Positions 1-12,344 of a DNA stretch of 64,000 nt are shown piece by piece. Where the stretch lies: contig NC_092012.1 of NCBI RefSeq assembly GCF_042242105.1, positions 8,189,470 through 8,253,469 of the forward strand, written 5' to 3'. The notes under the pieces are model-generated. The model saw only the letters and a program-made list of their open reading frames with translations, was not told the origin of the DNA and made no database searches. This stretch comes from Pempheris klunzingeri (lineage: Eukaryota > Chordata > Actinopteri > Acropomatiformes > Pempheridae). The translations under genes were made by a program, and so were the position numbers. How positions within the stretch are numbered: position 1 is the stretch's first letter; each line of letters begins with the position of its first letter.

Positions 1-239
1 AAAAAGTGGTGACCAGAACATAACCTCCTTGATTAAGGTTTGCTGAGAGTGTGGCAGTTCAACACAGAACACATTTAATATAACATAACAGAATTAGATT
101 TCATTGTACTAGGGGCACATATGTACAGTGTTTCAAATTATGGTCTTTATTTACCAAGTGAGTTATCCAAAAAAACTAAAAACTTTAAATATACCCGTCG
201 GTTCACAGTAAATGAAAATAAACCCGTATCTTTGCTGTT

Positions 240-254
240 GATGATGATGATGAT
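240..254. repeat. Short (GAT)n tract
   Basis: Four to five GAT units just upstream of the first visible slc30a4 exon. It is a simple repeat with no sign of function. Confidence 0.7.
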
Positions 255-352
255 CTGTATAAACTTGTTTGTTTTGTATTTCAAAATCTGTGCATAAATA
301 ACTTAGCCAGGGCTCAGCAAATAATATTCTTATTGTTGTCTTTTACTCTCAG

Positions 353-3300
353 GTGGTTATGTGTCAAACAGCTTAGCCATTATGACTGATGCTGTGCACA
401 TGCTAGCAGACGTGGTGGGCATTTTGTTTTCTCTGCTGGCCCTCTGGCTCTCCACCAAGCCACCCACCAAAAGGTTCACCTTCGGCCTCCATCGCCTGGG
501 TAAGTCTCAGGTTTCAGAAGCCCACACACTCCCTCTTTCCAGCCCACCTTCCTCAATTTCTTTTGTCCTGTTTGACAGATGTGCTGCATGTAGTTTTGAT
601 GCCGATGAATCATGTTCAAAGAATAAAGTGTGTCTTCAGCAGGGGCTCAAGCCAAATAGGATTTCTGCCACTAATTGATAAATTTAAGTCACTTCAGGTG
701 TTTGTTATATCTTTTATGAGTTGCTGGCCCTTGTGTTTTGTCCCTGTCAGATTAAAGCTGAAGTGAAGAGTGAAATAAAGGCTATGGCCTAATACACAAA
801 TTCCACAACTATCATCCACTATGGAAATGTAGTCTTGTAAATGATGAATTAATGGACAACACTGAAAAAACTTTATTGTGTGAATTTATTGACAAATTTC
901 CTCACTCTGACTCGGGCTTTGTTTTTACAGATAAATGTGCACAGTCTGCATATACGCGCATTGATAACCCTACGTCCACTGGACTAAAATGAAGGCCCTG
1001 CTCTTTATTTACCAGTTGCTGTGGTGACTCGCAGTATGAGAGCTTCACTCATGATGGCTTTTTATAGTTACTTTGAACATGTTTCCATCAGGTTCAACCT
1101 ACTCAGTTGATAGAACAAATTCTGAGCAGAGAGTTCAGTGTTAGGCTCAGAGTTTGTTAAACTGGCTATCTGAAACAGGCTCCTGTCCTGATTTATTAAT
1201 GAGCATCACACTGTTTCAAAACTTCTACAATCACTCACGAAGGAAAGTTACTTTAACTCAAATGCAGAAAAACACAATGTAATTTATGTGTTGATTTTGG
1301 TATAACATTATCAAACATTCGTTTAGCATTTTTTCACAGCGGTTGGATCGTTTAAAGCTTCCCTGGAAGAAGCTAAGTGTCACACAATCGCCTGAAGCAA
1401 ACTAAACAAGATTCATGTAATACACGCTTGATTATACAGATCCGGTTGGCTGAACAGTTACAGTGAAAACAAGAAAAGGTGGAAAAGCGAGTCATTGATA
1501 AAACAGAATAATAGACAACGTCAACAAGACGTTGGCAGAGGACAATCTTTCAAATATTTCAACATTTAGATGACACTGCAGATTATTCCATGAGGAATGC
1601 TGCAGGAACAGTAAATCTGATCTTTGCTAGATCAGATCTGGCATGTGGTTCACAAAGCATCAAGCAGTTACTGCAGCAGGGTAAGAATGCACCAGAGTGT
1701 TGTGATTATCACCAGTTTTGATCATTGCGACAAAATGACAAATGAAATCTAGAAGTGAGAAGGAAACTGCTTCCCAAAGCTCTCTCTACATAGCTTCTGT
1801 TCTGTGCGATACTGTGTTTAAATGTTATATAATTTCTCGTCAGGCTAGATATTTGCAATTTGTGACCCTCTTTTTTGTTTTTGTTAACTGAGATTCATAA
1901 GGGAATCTTTCAGTGTATTCAACTTAAACTGCAGTAGTTTCTCAGTGGATTATCACCAACACAGTGTGAAATTAAATTGTGTTGTCTGCTTAAGTTGAAT
2001 TTGACAGTTACTTGTGAAAAAGACACGGCCGGGACTAATCTGGTTCCCTGTAGAAGCCATAAATTCAACTATATTTGATCAGAAATAACATGTAGCATAG
2101 AGACTACTTTATTATTAGATTCATTTATCTTCCCAATATATCCCACTATTATATGAACGTTATTTTGATATTTGTGAGCAGTTTTTGCCCTGCACTGTTA
2201 AGCTAAACTCCCTACTTATTTAGGCACATTCCTTCTGTCTTAGATTTGCTGTACTTCAGGTTTTTGTCACAGCTATTTCTATTGCTATGACAGTGCTTTG
2301 TACGCACAGCTGATGTGATTTCCTGTCTTAGAGGTGGTATCGGCAGTCCTCAGTGTGGTGCTCATCTACATTCTGACGGCCATACTGCTGTACGAGGCCA
2401 TTCAGAGGACGGTACACCAAGACTTCGACATAGATGGAGATGTCATGCTCATCACTGCAGCTGTGGGGGTGGCTGTCAACCTCATGTAAGCGAGATGCTC
2501 ACGTGTAAAAGTGTGTTTAGAGGAATGAAGTGTGGCGTCAGCAAAAATGTAACAGTAACAGTTCAGTCCAAAGTGCTGTCTAAAATGTGCTCTAAGTTGC
2601 TGTGTGAATGTTTGACCACACATTCATAAATGAAGACTCCCTGACTGCAGTTTCTAAGTCAGTTAAAACATTGCGTAAATTAGACTAAATATATGTAACA
2701 TTATGCCTGAAATAAATCCCCCTTGCTTTGTTTTCTTGTGTCTTTTTAGAATGGGTTTCTTGTTAAACCAAGGTGGTCACCTCCACTCTCACGGCCACGG
2801 TCACTCCCACGGCCCTGCAGCTGCCTCAAGTTCGCAGTCAGCTGGGCCCGGCCCGCAGCAGAGGCCGCACGGCAGCCTGGCTGTAAGAGCCGCCTTCATC
2901 CACGCTTTGGGAGACCTCCTCCAGAGTGTCGGGGTGCTCATAGCCGCCTACGTTGTCCGCTTCAAGGTATCGTGAAGCCGTTTGTTTACAGTGGATGTTA
3001 ACAATTATCCCAGTTTGCTTTTTACGTCACTTCCTCGAACAATTGTTTAGGCAACATTAAAAGTCTTTGAGCTGAAATAACTGATCTCATTTAGAAGACT
3101 AGCTAGATCTTCTTTCTATATATTATTGCATTCAACTGTAAGGTCATTTTGGATGATGTAGTTTGTGGTTTTATTGAATTGTACTACATTATACGGAGAG
3201 GTGTTTATATCAGTTAGCCTACCCTCATTGTTATAATTGGTGTGGACAAAATAACACCTAAAATAACCTTATCCCTCTGTAAAATGCTATACAGCTCAAT

Positions 3301-5861
3301 AGCACCACAAACTACATCCTCCAAAATGACCAAACAGTGGAATCTACACCTCTAAAACAGTTTCAACAAAAATTGAACATCAAAACTTAATAACATCTTT
3401 CTACAAAGGCTCACAAGCACATGTGAACTTTGCCAAAAATACCTTATTGCACTACATGCATTAATTACAGTAACCAACTATGCTCCAAGAAATGTAAAAA
3501 CCTTGGATTATAGTTGATGTGATGTAACCCTCTGACTTCACAGCCGGAGTTTAAGTTGGCGGACCCCATCTGTACGTACATCTTCTCCGTTCTGGTTCTC
3601 TTCACCACATTCCGCATCATACGAGACACGATAGTCATTGTGCTGGAGGGTAAGTCTTTGCTCACGGTCCCGGAGTCCTGTCATAATATGTTTTTAAGTG
3701 TTAGTGTTGTTGTGGTGTCGCTTCATTATGGTGTTGTTCCCATCCTGCTGTGCCAGGTGTTCCCAGGCATCTGGATACTCAGCGAATCAAAGAGGACCTT
3801 CTGAACCTGGAGGACGTGCAGTCAGTCGATGAGCTGAATGTCTGGGCGCTGACCGCCGACAAGACTGCAGCAATAGTGCATATCCAGCTTAGTGAGTAGC
3901 TACATAACATCAACACACCCACTAAGGGAGAGGGATTTCTCAGAATGAGGACATATAATCCTAAACTGTTGTGTGAATTAAAGTCAACTCTGGGATTTAT
4001 ACAGACAAAATAGTAATAGCTGCCCGTATTTATATTTACTCGCTCAGTTTTCTCAAAACAGATTTTTTTCAATCTTCCAATCTATGCATTTTTCACTTTT
4101 TTTTTTTTAAATGAATCCATTTAAAGGAAAATAGTGAAAAACATGCATCACAAGTTACTAAAGCCCCGAGGTGACGTCATCAAGCTGCTTGTCTCTTCTG
4201 AGCAAAAGTCCAAAACACAAAGATATTCAGTTTACACTCTTGAGACCAAGAAGAGCAGCAAATCCTCAAAACAGAAATTGTAACTAGCTGAATCTGGGAT
4301 TCATACATGACTGAAAAATGACTGAAACGAATAATTGATTATCAGAATACTTGCAGATTATTATACTGTTTATTAACTAATCAATTAGTTGCCTCAGCTT
4401 TGATAATGTCACTCACGTATTTATTTAAACAACATTTCTGTATTAAGATTTCAGTAAATAATCAAACAGCCAAGTAAACATTTGTTAGAAATACTGTTAC
4501 AGCTTAAAGTGTTGTTGGATTTGTTTCTCTCGGCTTCGTGCGTCTCGATTCTGGCATGTCATTTGTTTAAAAATGTCTCAAACTCAGTCAAGTTCTATAA
4601 AGAGTGTCCAGGAAACATCTCTCTTCGAGTCTCTCCATAAATCCTCAGGGGAATAAATGTCAGTGTCCTGGCTTAGCTGCTTTTGGCTGGACCACTTTGA
4701 TTTAGACAGATCCTGTGTCGATTTGGCAGTGTGTTAAATGTCAGTGAAAAATGTTTGTCTGAGGTCTTGATCCCTCTGTAACAAGTTCTGCTCTGGAATT
4801 TGCTTGTATTTGGCTTTCGTCTTTGTTTTACCGATGCTGCCACCATCAGGCTTCACAGTAGGGATGATGTTCAGTGGATGATGATGTGATGAGACTTGTT
4901 TTTGCCAAGTATAAAAATGCTGCAGTGGGGCTCAAGACTTCAGCTTTCATTTCATCAGACCACAGAATGTTGTTGCCTCTCATCTCTCAAGAAGCCTCAG
5001 TGCCAGTTCTACCCTTCGCTCTCACCTTAGATCCTCGTACCGTCCATGTTCATGTTAAAAAAAGACAGATCATATTAATGCTAATATGTGTAGATTTCAA
5101 TTCAAGCTGTTGCTCACAAAGTGTTCAGATGGACTTTCTGCAGACTTCCAGAGAGTCTGCTTGGGAGTGCAGACTTTGCTGATTTAATTACCCACAATTC
5201 ATTGCAATACATACATGACGTACTTTTTAAAAATTTTACTTGAATCATCATGATACAAAAATATGTGTAACTGTGAGCTACAGAGGTAATGAAAAATGAA
5301 AAAATGCATTTTATTATTGTAGTCTGTGAGTGATGGTAACCTGTAGCAGCTGTGCAGCGTATGGCCAATTGAAGAAAAATAGTAGAAAACAGCAAAAGAA
5401 GGTCTTTAATGTATGATTGTAGTTGTTGCTAGACTGTTGTGAAACAGACTTGAGGCCTGTCTGTTAAATAGCAGACAGTCTCCTGCCCTCAGATTTCACC
5501 TGATGGCTTAAACACGTCATGGTAGGAATGTTAAAGTCTACGAGGGCTCAGCCCCCAGGTGCCTGAAACTGTTTCCCCTAAATGGAATTCAGTCATCATT
5601 GATTTGATTAATTACACCTGTGTTCTTCCTGTCTGCTGTGAAAAAGGTCTTCTGCTACTCACTCTAAGCTGTTACATTTATAGTTGCATGTATTTTGTGT
5701 TCACAGTGCCCTCTAGTGCCAACAACTGGGAGGACGTCCAGGCGAAGGCCCGCCACCTGCTGCTTCACACCTACGGTCTCACCAGGTGCACCGTGCAGGT
5801 CCAGACACACAGGCTGAGGCTGGTACGCAGCTGTGCGCACTGCCACCAGCCCAGCGCCTAA
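353..5861 (+). CDS. slc30a4: Zinc transporter ZnT4-like, 3' six exons (5' end outside window)
   Basis: Cation diffusion facilitator that moves Zn2+ from cytosol into vesicles in exchange for protons. Six coding exons are visible: 353-499, 2332-2485, 2750-2966, 3544-3649, 3757-3891, 5707-5861 (stop TAA). All have AG/GT borders and phases that close, giving about 304 residues. Human ZnT4 has about 430, so roughly the first 120 residues lie upstream. Visible hallmarks are the two HxxxD zinc sites (HMLAD in the first exon, HALGD in the third), the His-rich cytosolic loop [12 protein letters not shown] (third exon), the MGFLLNQ and ADPICTY helices, and a C-terminal domain ending in a CxxC (CAHC) close to the stop, as in ZnT4. 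Inside NSLAIMTDA the Asn-Ser favours ZnT4 over ZnT2/3/8. The second and fifth introns carry repeats. The subfamily call rests on recall of human sequence and on the human neighbours of the gene. Confidence 0.9.
3129..3344. repeat. Long imperfect inverted repeat (MITE-like hairpin) in slc30a4 intron
   Basis: The segment 3129-3200 reads almost the same as the reverse complement of 3273-3344. Shared blocks include ggtcatttt, gatgtagtttgtggt and attga.ctgta, with roughly four of five bases matching over about 70 nt and a spacer of about 70 nt. Such palindromes with a GTCATTTTGG start are common in teleost introns and 3' UTRs and look like non-autonomous DNA transposons. If transcribed it would fold into a long stem. 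Confidence 0.75.
4100..4405. mobile_element. Decayed teleost interspersed repeat
   Basis: The phrase gtccaaaacacaaagatatt followed about 100 bases on by aatgactgaaacgaataatt and an attaactaatcaattagttg tail is the pattern of a very common fish repeat (the version with AACGATTAATCGATTATC). The copy is diverged and lies in the last slc30a4 intron. I did not assign a family name. Confidence 0.6.
4800..5045 (-). mobile_element. Tc1/mariner transposase remnant
   Basis: On the minus strand, ATTCTGTGGTCTGATGAAA near 4968-4986 corresponds to the transposase block LWSDE(T)K, and catccctactgtgaagcctg followed by atggtggcagcatc near 4832-4867 corresponds to IPTVKxGGGSI. Both are well-known Tc1-family landmarks in the right order and spacing. 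The intervening frame is broken, so it is an inactive relic in the last slc30a4 intron. Confidence 0.6.
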
Positions 5862-8785
5862 AGAGAGAAGGGCTTATTCTCACATTGACTTCCACAGTGC
5901 ATTTCATAGAGGTGAGACGTCAGGGAACAGGGCACACACAGAGAGGGTGGATGTCTCACTGCTGTCACAGCTCAGCGCCGCAGCAGGAGCCACAGCGTTA
6001 GTGGTTATAGGTGGGGAAAAGAGTGGTGCCAAAGGACAGTAGGTGGAACAGCAGCGGATGCACATTTCTAATTAAAGGATCACCATGGCCTCCAGGGACC
6101 TTATGCTCTTACACCTGCAAAGCTTTTCGGAGTGTAATATGAATGCTTAAAGTCTCAGTCGAGAAGAATGAAAAACAAAACTTGCTCTTAATTCACCATT
6201 AAAGCCTATTCCAACTGGTAACTTCTTTTTTTGTATTTTACTGTTTGATTTATCACTTAACTGATGTAAATTTACATTTTTGTTACTGGGTGTGAGGACT
6301 GCACACTAAGATTTAATTATTTTACCAAGGATGTCAAAAAATGAAAAGGTACCTCATGTCATTTAATAATAGCTGTAGTCACAGTGTGTATAAGCTGTAC
6401 TCCTCACATCTGACATAAGCGAGGCAGAAAAAATCTGTTGTTTTCATGTTCCTTTAGTAGACATTACATCTCATCAAATGCACTTAATTCTTAATAATTT
6501 TCAGCCAAAGTCTGCTGTAAGGCAGATTTTTGAGAGCACAACAACCTTAGATATTCTTAAAGCAGTCTATACTGGCTGTACTGAACAACACTGACATTTT
6601 GTTCTAGCATGTCTCTTATTATTTATCGTGAGCAGGCTACTGACAATCAAAGTGTGACTGACTTTGAAGGGTAAATGCTACAGTGTTTGTTCCGACTTCA
6701 GCATGTTTTCAGCCTTACACTCTATACTCAGCTTTGTTTTCAAGTCATTGACAGTATGATAATGCAGACAGGTTTGGGATGTCCACAGTGTATCAGAGTT
6801 ACGGTGTTTTCAGGGAGGGCGGTGTGAGCTGAAATGTGCCAATAATGGTGTTTATAGTGTTTTTTCTGTCAAGTGTTGAGAGGCTGTTGGGGGGTTCATG
6901 GTGAACCTTTCCACGTCTCGGGTATTAATCATCAAGAGAAATCAGGAACTGGATCACTGTTTTTGTTTATAATAAAGTATTACATCTTTTGTGTCTCTCA
7001 GTATCTCGTTTTTTCTGGACAACTTCACGTCAGGACATTGAAACTTTTTATTCTGCAAAATGTATCCACTTATTTCAAGATAAGATATTCCTTTATTTAT
7101 TGTTATTTTCACAATCTATGTGAAAGCTGCACAAATCTGGATAGTTATTTTCCACCAAACTACATTTTGAGAGTGCCTTATTTCAGTTTCCAATCAAAGA
7201 TGTACTTGAATTTAAATGTGAATTTTAAAAGAGGAGAGCGTGAATTTGAGCTGCCTAGTCGGATGCAACAGACTGCACACTGTCATGTTCTGGATATGCT
7301 GCTGTGCTTTTCAACACTAGGTGGTGCACTTCTACAACAGCTGAGAAATTATTTCCATGGCAGGTTCATTTTGATGCGATAACATACATCTGCATGCTTA
7401 TTTCCGTACACTTATTTGTTTGGCGCCTTTGAGATAATGGTGCACACATGGGCTGGACAGTAGCATAAAACACATTTCTGTGTTAAGAGATCGTTTTTTA
7501 CACGAGGAAACTAGTTTTTCTTGCATTATTGGCAAATAAAAGGGGAAAAAAATATGTTTCATACAGCAGGTAAAAACAAATACAACAAGTACATAAATAC
7601 ATTTAGGGCTGAAACTGATCCATACTTAAAAGGAGCGTACTGTACGTATGCACCACATTTGAAACATTCTCATCAACTACTTCCGGCTTTTCATACAAAA
7701 CAAGGTTAATATTACAAATGTAGGCATATCATGGGTTAATTATTGACAACATGAATAGTCTGGGAGTGTCTCAGTTTACAGGCAATGGCCTTGTTAACAT
7801 AAAGCCACTGAACCAAAGGCAGCAACTGCTGTTTTACAGCAGAGCCAATAGCTTAATCCTGCTTTACTTTAGAGTACCATAAACTGTAGCCCTGTCAGTC
7901 ACTAGTATTTGAAAAGAGTTCACTTTCACAAGAGTTTTCAGTTTTCAGAGAGGTTTACATGTTTTCAAAGTTATGAATATGCTTAAATAAAAACACACTT
8001 AAAAAAAATATACCTTCAAAAATGTTTGATTTTCAATATAAACAGGTGCTTCGTCCACACAATCACGTCATCATGTCAAAACATGTCACATTTGTTTGTT
8101 GTCTCACACTAGATATCAATCATAATCAAAACATCGAATCAACATTGACAACTGTACATTGATTTCTGTGGGTATAAAGGAATTCTGTAAACTTTTCGTC
8201 GTTGCTTTTGTAGTAACAATTTAGATGTGATTATAAAGGTGTCGAGAGTCTCGAATTTTTAGGTTTAGGTACCTTGAAAGTGCTTGAGATTTACTTTTAA
8301 GAAGCCGTACGATCCCTGATTGAAATGCCTCAATCAACACGTGTGGAATTTCATCTTCCACTTCTTCTGCATTGTGGGAGCAATACCTGCTTTACTTGCT
8401 GATCACGCGGTCTGTGGTGTCATCTGTGTGTTCATGACTCACGTCACGTACACAAACTCGAGCGACACACATAACATCCTTCCTCTTCTGTCATTGTTTC
8501 CCTAAATAACCCTTCAGTTGCACACCGCTTGCTAAGTCAAATGAAGTTCAGACTGCAGCATGGCCCCCTCTGACCTTACGGTACATTTGACTACATGATA
8601 ACAGAGCACCGAAAATGCCCTCCAGCCATTAAGGGGAAATATTTATCCACAATATTTCCTGTTTACATTCTCCAAAGGTATTAAATGTGACTGGAAAGCA
8701 TCCGTGTAGCAATTTTCTAACACTAAAGAGGACTGAAATGTTTGAAAATGTGACACACCCTTGATGACAGCGACTATACTCATGC

Positions 8786-8820
8786 CTCTCTCTCTCTCTC
8801 ACTCTCTCTCTCTCTCTCTC
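8786..8820. repeat. (TC)n microsatellite
   Basis: About 17 TC units with one interruption. It creates an artificial Arg-Glu repeat frame on the minus strand. Confidence 0.9.
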
Positions 8821-9954
8821 CACATCCTTTATTTAGCGTTTGACAAATTATCAAAAAATCCTTTCAGATTTAAGGTGCAGCCCACAGTCCAGTAGGCTGT
8901 GTAGGCCACACTGCCATGGTCAGCAGCAGGGAGGGTTTTCTGGTGTTTGCGCTCTCCTATGCGATACGAGATACGAGATGGATGTTAAAAGGATTGTCTC
9001 TGATTATGAGACACAATGGGGACGTTGAATGCCCACGCAGCCATAAACTAAGTAGATGAGTACATTTGATCATTGCTTGGATGGCAGTAATTACTTTACA
9101 GCTGTCCTCTCTGGCAACATCTCACCATTGTCAGATCTGCAAAGAACATTCAAACATACGACTACTGAAGTGGCATAGAAATAGAAGAGAGGGAAATAAT
9201 TTTTCACTGAACTATTTTGTTTGGATCTATTATATTTTTCTAATGATTATGTCAGAGGTGCACATATATACTGATAAGACTACAAAGGCAGTTCATCCTC
9301 TGACACCTTGGCAACTGATGAAACTGTTAAAGAATAAACTAGGATAGATTAACACCACAGCATGATGCACCATTGCAGCATGACACATTCATCAACCAGA
9401 CGGCATGGCCAGTCTGCTCTGTCTACTAGACTTTAACCAGGTTAAACGATCAGATGTAACAAAGTTCTCATCTGCTTAACTGTTCAGTTAAACTCACAAC
9501 TATGCATCAAATCCATGCCAGATAATGTGTTGTATTTAAATTATTAGAGTTGTGGATGCAAAGACCATCAACACATTGAGTTTGTCTTTCCCCTGCTGAC
9601 ATTGGACTCTAAGTGGACTCTCAGTGCTTTGCTTTAACTCTGGTGAGCTTTCTGACTACATGTAGACACTGATAGTGGCCGTTATCAGTGTGCATAGACT
9701 CCTGGAGAGGCTGTCTGCGTGATCACTGATAACGCCACGACACGGCCTCACGGACACGTATGAATTTGTTTTTAACTGCGTGAAAATTTGATGTGTGAAA
9801 ATAGTGGTCATGATCGGTGAGTGAGAGCTGGCAGCCCTGTTTTATACATCCTGACCTCTCCGTCCTGTCTGTGGCACTACTCAGCTACAAACCCACCCCT
9901 CTCTACTAAAACAGAAATATTTAGTCTGTCATTTGAGATATATACTGATTTTAT

Positions 9955-10260
9955 GCTGAGAGTTAAAGGAGAAGAACAATACTCCTATATAGATATGAAG
10001 CTAGAGTTAGCAGATTCTAGCTTAGCTTAGCATAGCATAAAGAAATAGGGAAACAGCCCAGCTTTGTCCTCAAGTAACAAAATGTATTTGTTATCATAAT
10101 ATCTGTTTCTTTAATCCAAAAAAGTGTACAAACTAGAGTACAACTAAGTGTTCAACTAAATATGGTGTTAAAGTTACGGCAGGTACATTTTGTTACCTTT
10201 AGATTGAACCAGATTGTTTAAGCTAATGCTAAGCTAAGTGGTTGCTGGCAGTCGTGTCTT
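9955..10260. mobile_element. Teleost SINE/MITE-like repeat with TTAGCTTAGCATA motif
   Basis: The block contains gcttagcttagcatagcata, aaataggg.aaacagcc.agctttgtcc, aagtaacaaaatgta and a distal gctaatgctaagctaag. Together these are the signature of a repeat found in thousands of copies in percomorph genomes. The copy is moderately diverged. Family assignment would need a repeat library. Confidence 0.65.
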
Positions 10261-10919
10261 TTAAAAATGGTTTAAAAAATCGTTTCAATTCTTTTAAAAA
10301 AGGCTCAGTTATTTCTTAAAAGAGTTGGGCACTGCAGTTCTTAGCAAATGTTACTCAAATAGGACTAACAAGTGCACTTGTTTGGGGACTATTTTCAGTG
10401 GTGGATTGGCACACTTTTGGTGCTCTAGTAAGTATGTAGGTTACAGCAGCTGTAACTCTAAAGGACATGTTGGATAGACTCAAAATCAACTATAGTGCCC
10501 GTGTTCATCGTAATGGAAGAGCACTGCATAGAGTGCAATGATGTGGCTCATGTGTGTATTATAGTTTCTAATAGAGATTTCACAGCCAGGTGTAAATAAT
10601 AAAATGAGTGAATTAACTGATTAAATGCATTGATATCTTGTTAATTGTCACAGAAACACCTGTGCAAGTCAAAATGGCAGCAGTGAAGACGGTCAGTAGA
10701 GGTTTCCAGAGTAGAAATCTTAATTTTGCTTTAGTTACACAGCTCCAGCATTTGTTCGGAGGATCAGTTCATTGTTAGCTTTGGTCTTTTCACAAAGAAA
10801 AAAGAAACCGACATCATCCCTTTTGATATGATCAGTGAGTAATGTATTCACATTAAATGAGGGGAAGCAGCAACTCTTCTAGTGAAAATGTTAGCATCAC
10901 ATTTTTAATTCAGACCCAC

Positions 10920-10921
<2 letters not shown>

Positions 10922-10950
<29 letters not shown>
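10922..10950. repeat. (TGA)n microsatellite
   Basis: Nine consecutive trinucleotide units. Confidence 0.9.
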
Positions 10951-11111
10951 CTGAGAGTTCATATTACTATATCACAATTAGCTCTACAAAACAAAGAAAG
11001 AATATCAGCCTAAAGGCCTGAAAATAATGCAAATGTTCATAGCCTACTTCCTTAACTTTTTATAACAAAGGCAACACTGGCGAAGAAAGTAGAGGATAAT
11101 CAAAATAATAA

Positions 11112-11117
11112 TTTATT
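11112..11117 (-). other. Candidate poly(A) signal of nmes1/C15orf48 transcript
   Basis: TTTATT on the plus strand reads AATAAA on the minus strand, about 390 nt after the nmes1 stop codon. If used, it places the miR-147 hairpin inside the last exon, as in human. Confidence 0.5.
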
Positions 11118-11367
11118 GACACTGTACAGTACATTATTTAATGAGTTTACATTTTGCCTTTCACATTTAGACACTATTGTACATTTACATCTACTGCAGC
11201 ACTTGGGTTACTATGACTACCAACTTCCATGTCATATTAAAAACCACAACTTATCCTTTATAAATACAGATCTCCAGCTGTACCCAAAGAAACCCAGAGT
11301 AAGACAACATTGTTTGTGGATGGATGTCCTTGGGCTGGGCCACTACAGAGCAGGGTGAAACCCCACC

Positions 11368-11437
11368 AGTGGAGCAGAAGCATTTCCGCACACTGAGTGT
11401 CAAAGCGTCCTAGTTTGTGCAGAAAGGATTCTGTTAG
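11368..11437 (-). ncRNA. mir147: microRNA miR-147 precursor
   Basis: The minus strand at 11373-11393 reads GTGTGCGGAAATGCTTCTGC plus one base, the miR-147/147b 3p mature sequence as I remember it. The opposite arm at 11408-11427 (CCTTTCTGCACAAACTAGGA) matches the human 5p arm (TTTCTGCACAAACTAG). The two arms pair over about 20 positions with two or three mismatches around a short loop at 11394-11407. It lies 68 nt downstream of the nmes1 stop codon on the same strand. In human, miR-147b is made from the 3' UTR of C15orf48, so both sequence and host position agree. Expression in fish is inferred. Confidence 0.93.
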
Positions 11438-11504
11438 ACTGATGGGGGGCAGGCTGCAGGCAGGTAGTCTCACTGTTGATCTTTCTAGCAGATGCCCATC
11501 TATT

Positions 11505-12331
11505 TCACTTGGTAAGGCTCCTCACGGCCTCCAGCTCCTCGATTGGTTTCCACTGCTGATTGATGGTGATGAGCTGCAGCGAAATGCCAGAATTAAAATT
11601 GAAGCCTCATCTGACCTTTATGCAAGTGAGTTACACTTACAGGTAATGTGAACAGCTGCAGAGCGGACTGTGTCAACATGCAGTATGTGGCAACAAAAAC
11701 ATCATTACTCTGAGATCACAATAGCAGGCTGGTCCTAATTTGATAAGGTTTCTTCCTCAGTGACTCAGCAGACTGAAGCTGTATGCTGGAAGATTCTGCT
11801 CATATTTAAGTGCCAAAAAACAAAAAAGGGCTTATTAACAACCATCTAAACATTATAAATTATGTAATGTTCGGCATGTCAGAGATTACCTTTTGGGATT
11901 TTGATGGATCCACTCTGTCCCATGGTTCTGGGTTTTTGCTCTTATTTAAACTAAAAACCGTGAGTGAAAATGTAATGTCATTATTGAGCATTTCTTGCTG
12001 ATAGAAGTCAGATTTAAGTATGAAAATAGTGCAATTTAAAGCACTTTATATTATAAAATCAATACAAAAAGTACAATAACACTCACATAACATCAGGTTT
12101 AGTAAAGAGAAAGTAGATCGAAGCCGTAGTGGCTCCTGTTGCAGCAAAGCCCACAAACCCTATGAGAGGGATCAGCTGGAAAAAACATGTAAAAATAAGT
12201 GCATCATTATTTTAAATCACATATATTATCCAACATAAGTTCCAATATTCTCAATAAAAATAATCACTTTTAACATTGTAAAAATGGCTCACCTCCTTTT
12301 TCTTTCTCAACATTTGAAAAAATCCAACCAT
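11505..12331 (-). CDS. c15orf48: NMES1/C15orf48 (MOCCI) homologue, 85 aa
   Basis: Human C15orf48 encodes a small inner-membrane protein of cytochrome c oxidase that replaces NDUFA4 during inflammation. Four coding exons: 12293-12331, 12087-12175, 11890-11950, 11505-11573. All have GT-AG borders and closing phases, giving 85 residues (human 83). The N-terminus MVGFFQMLRKKKE precedes a single membrane segment (LIPLIGFVGFAATGATTAS). Then come NPEPWDRVDPSKSQK and LITINQQWKPIEEL, which match the human blocks NPEPWETVDP and LITINQQWKPIEEL. A 5' UTR acceptor sits at 12352 (the exon continues 20 nt before ATG), and a strong donor ending an upstream non-coding exon sits at 12454. The gene is tandem to spata5l1 with under 400 nt between them. 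No exon exceeds 90 coding bases, so simple ORF finding misses it. Confidence 0.95.
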
Positions 12332-12344
12332 TTTTCTGATTTCT

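Larger units (their letters stand above)
5862..11090. other. slc30a4 3' UTR/flank and intergenic DNA, no gene recognised
   Basis: The first part must contain the slc30a4 3' UTR; an AATAAA at 6971-6976 is one possible polyadenylation signal. The remainder is AT-rich DNA with a TC tract near 8786, a fish interspersed repeat near 9955-10260 and a (TGA)n tract near 10922. The longest open frame (6873-7382, +) has no recognisable domain. I see no further gene. Confidence 0.6.

Noticed and set aside
6873-7382. 169-codon plus-strand frame in the slc30a4 3' flank
   Set aside because: The frame is AT-rich, has no domain, no intron structure and no known family, and lies where the 3' UTR or flank is expected.
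8629-8823. Arg-Glu repeat protein on the minus strand
   Set aside because: It is the translated TC microsatellite.
11258-11473. 71-codon minus-strand frame over the miR-147 hairpin
   Set aside because: It overlaps the hairpin by chance; the 3' UTR position of the microRNA explains the conservation.
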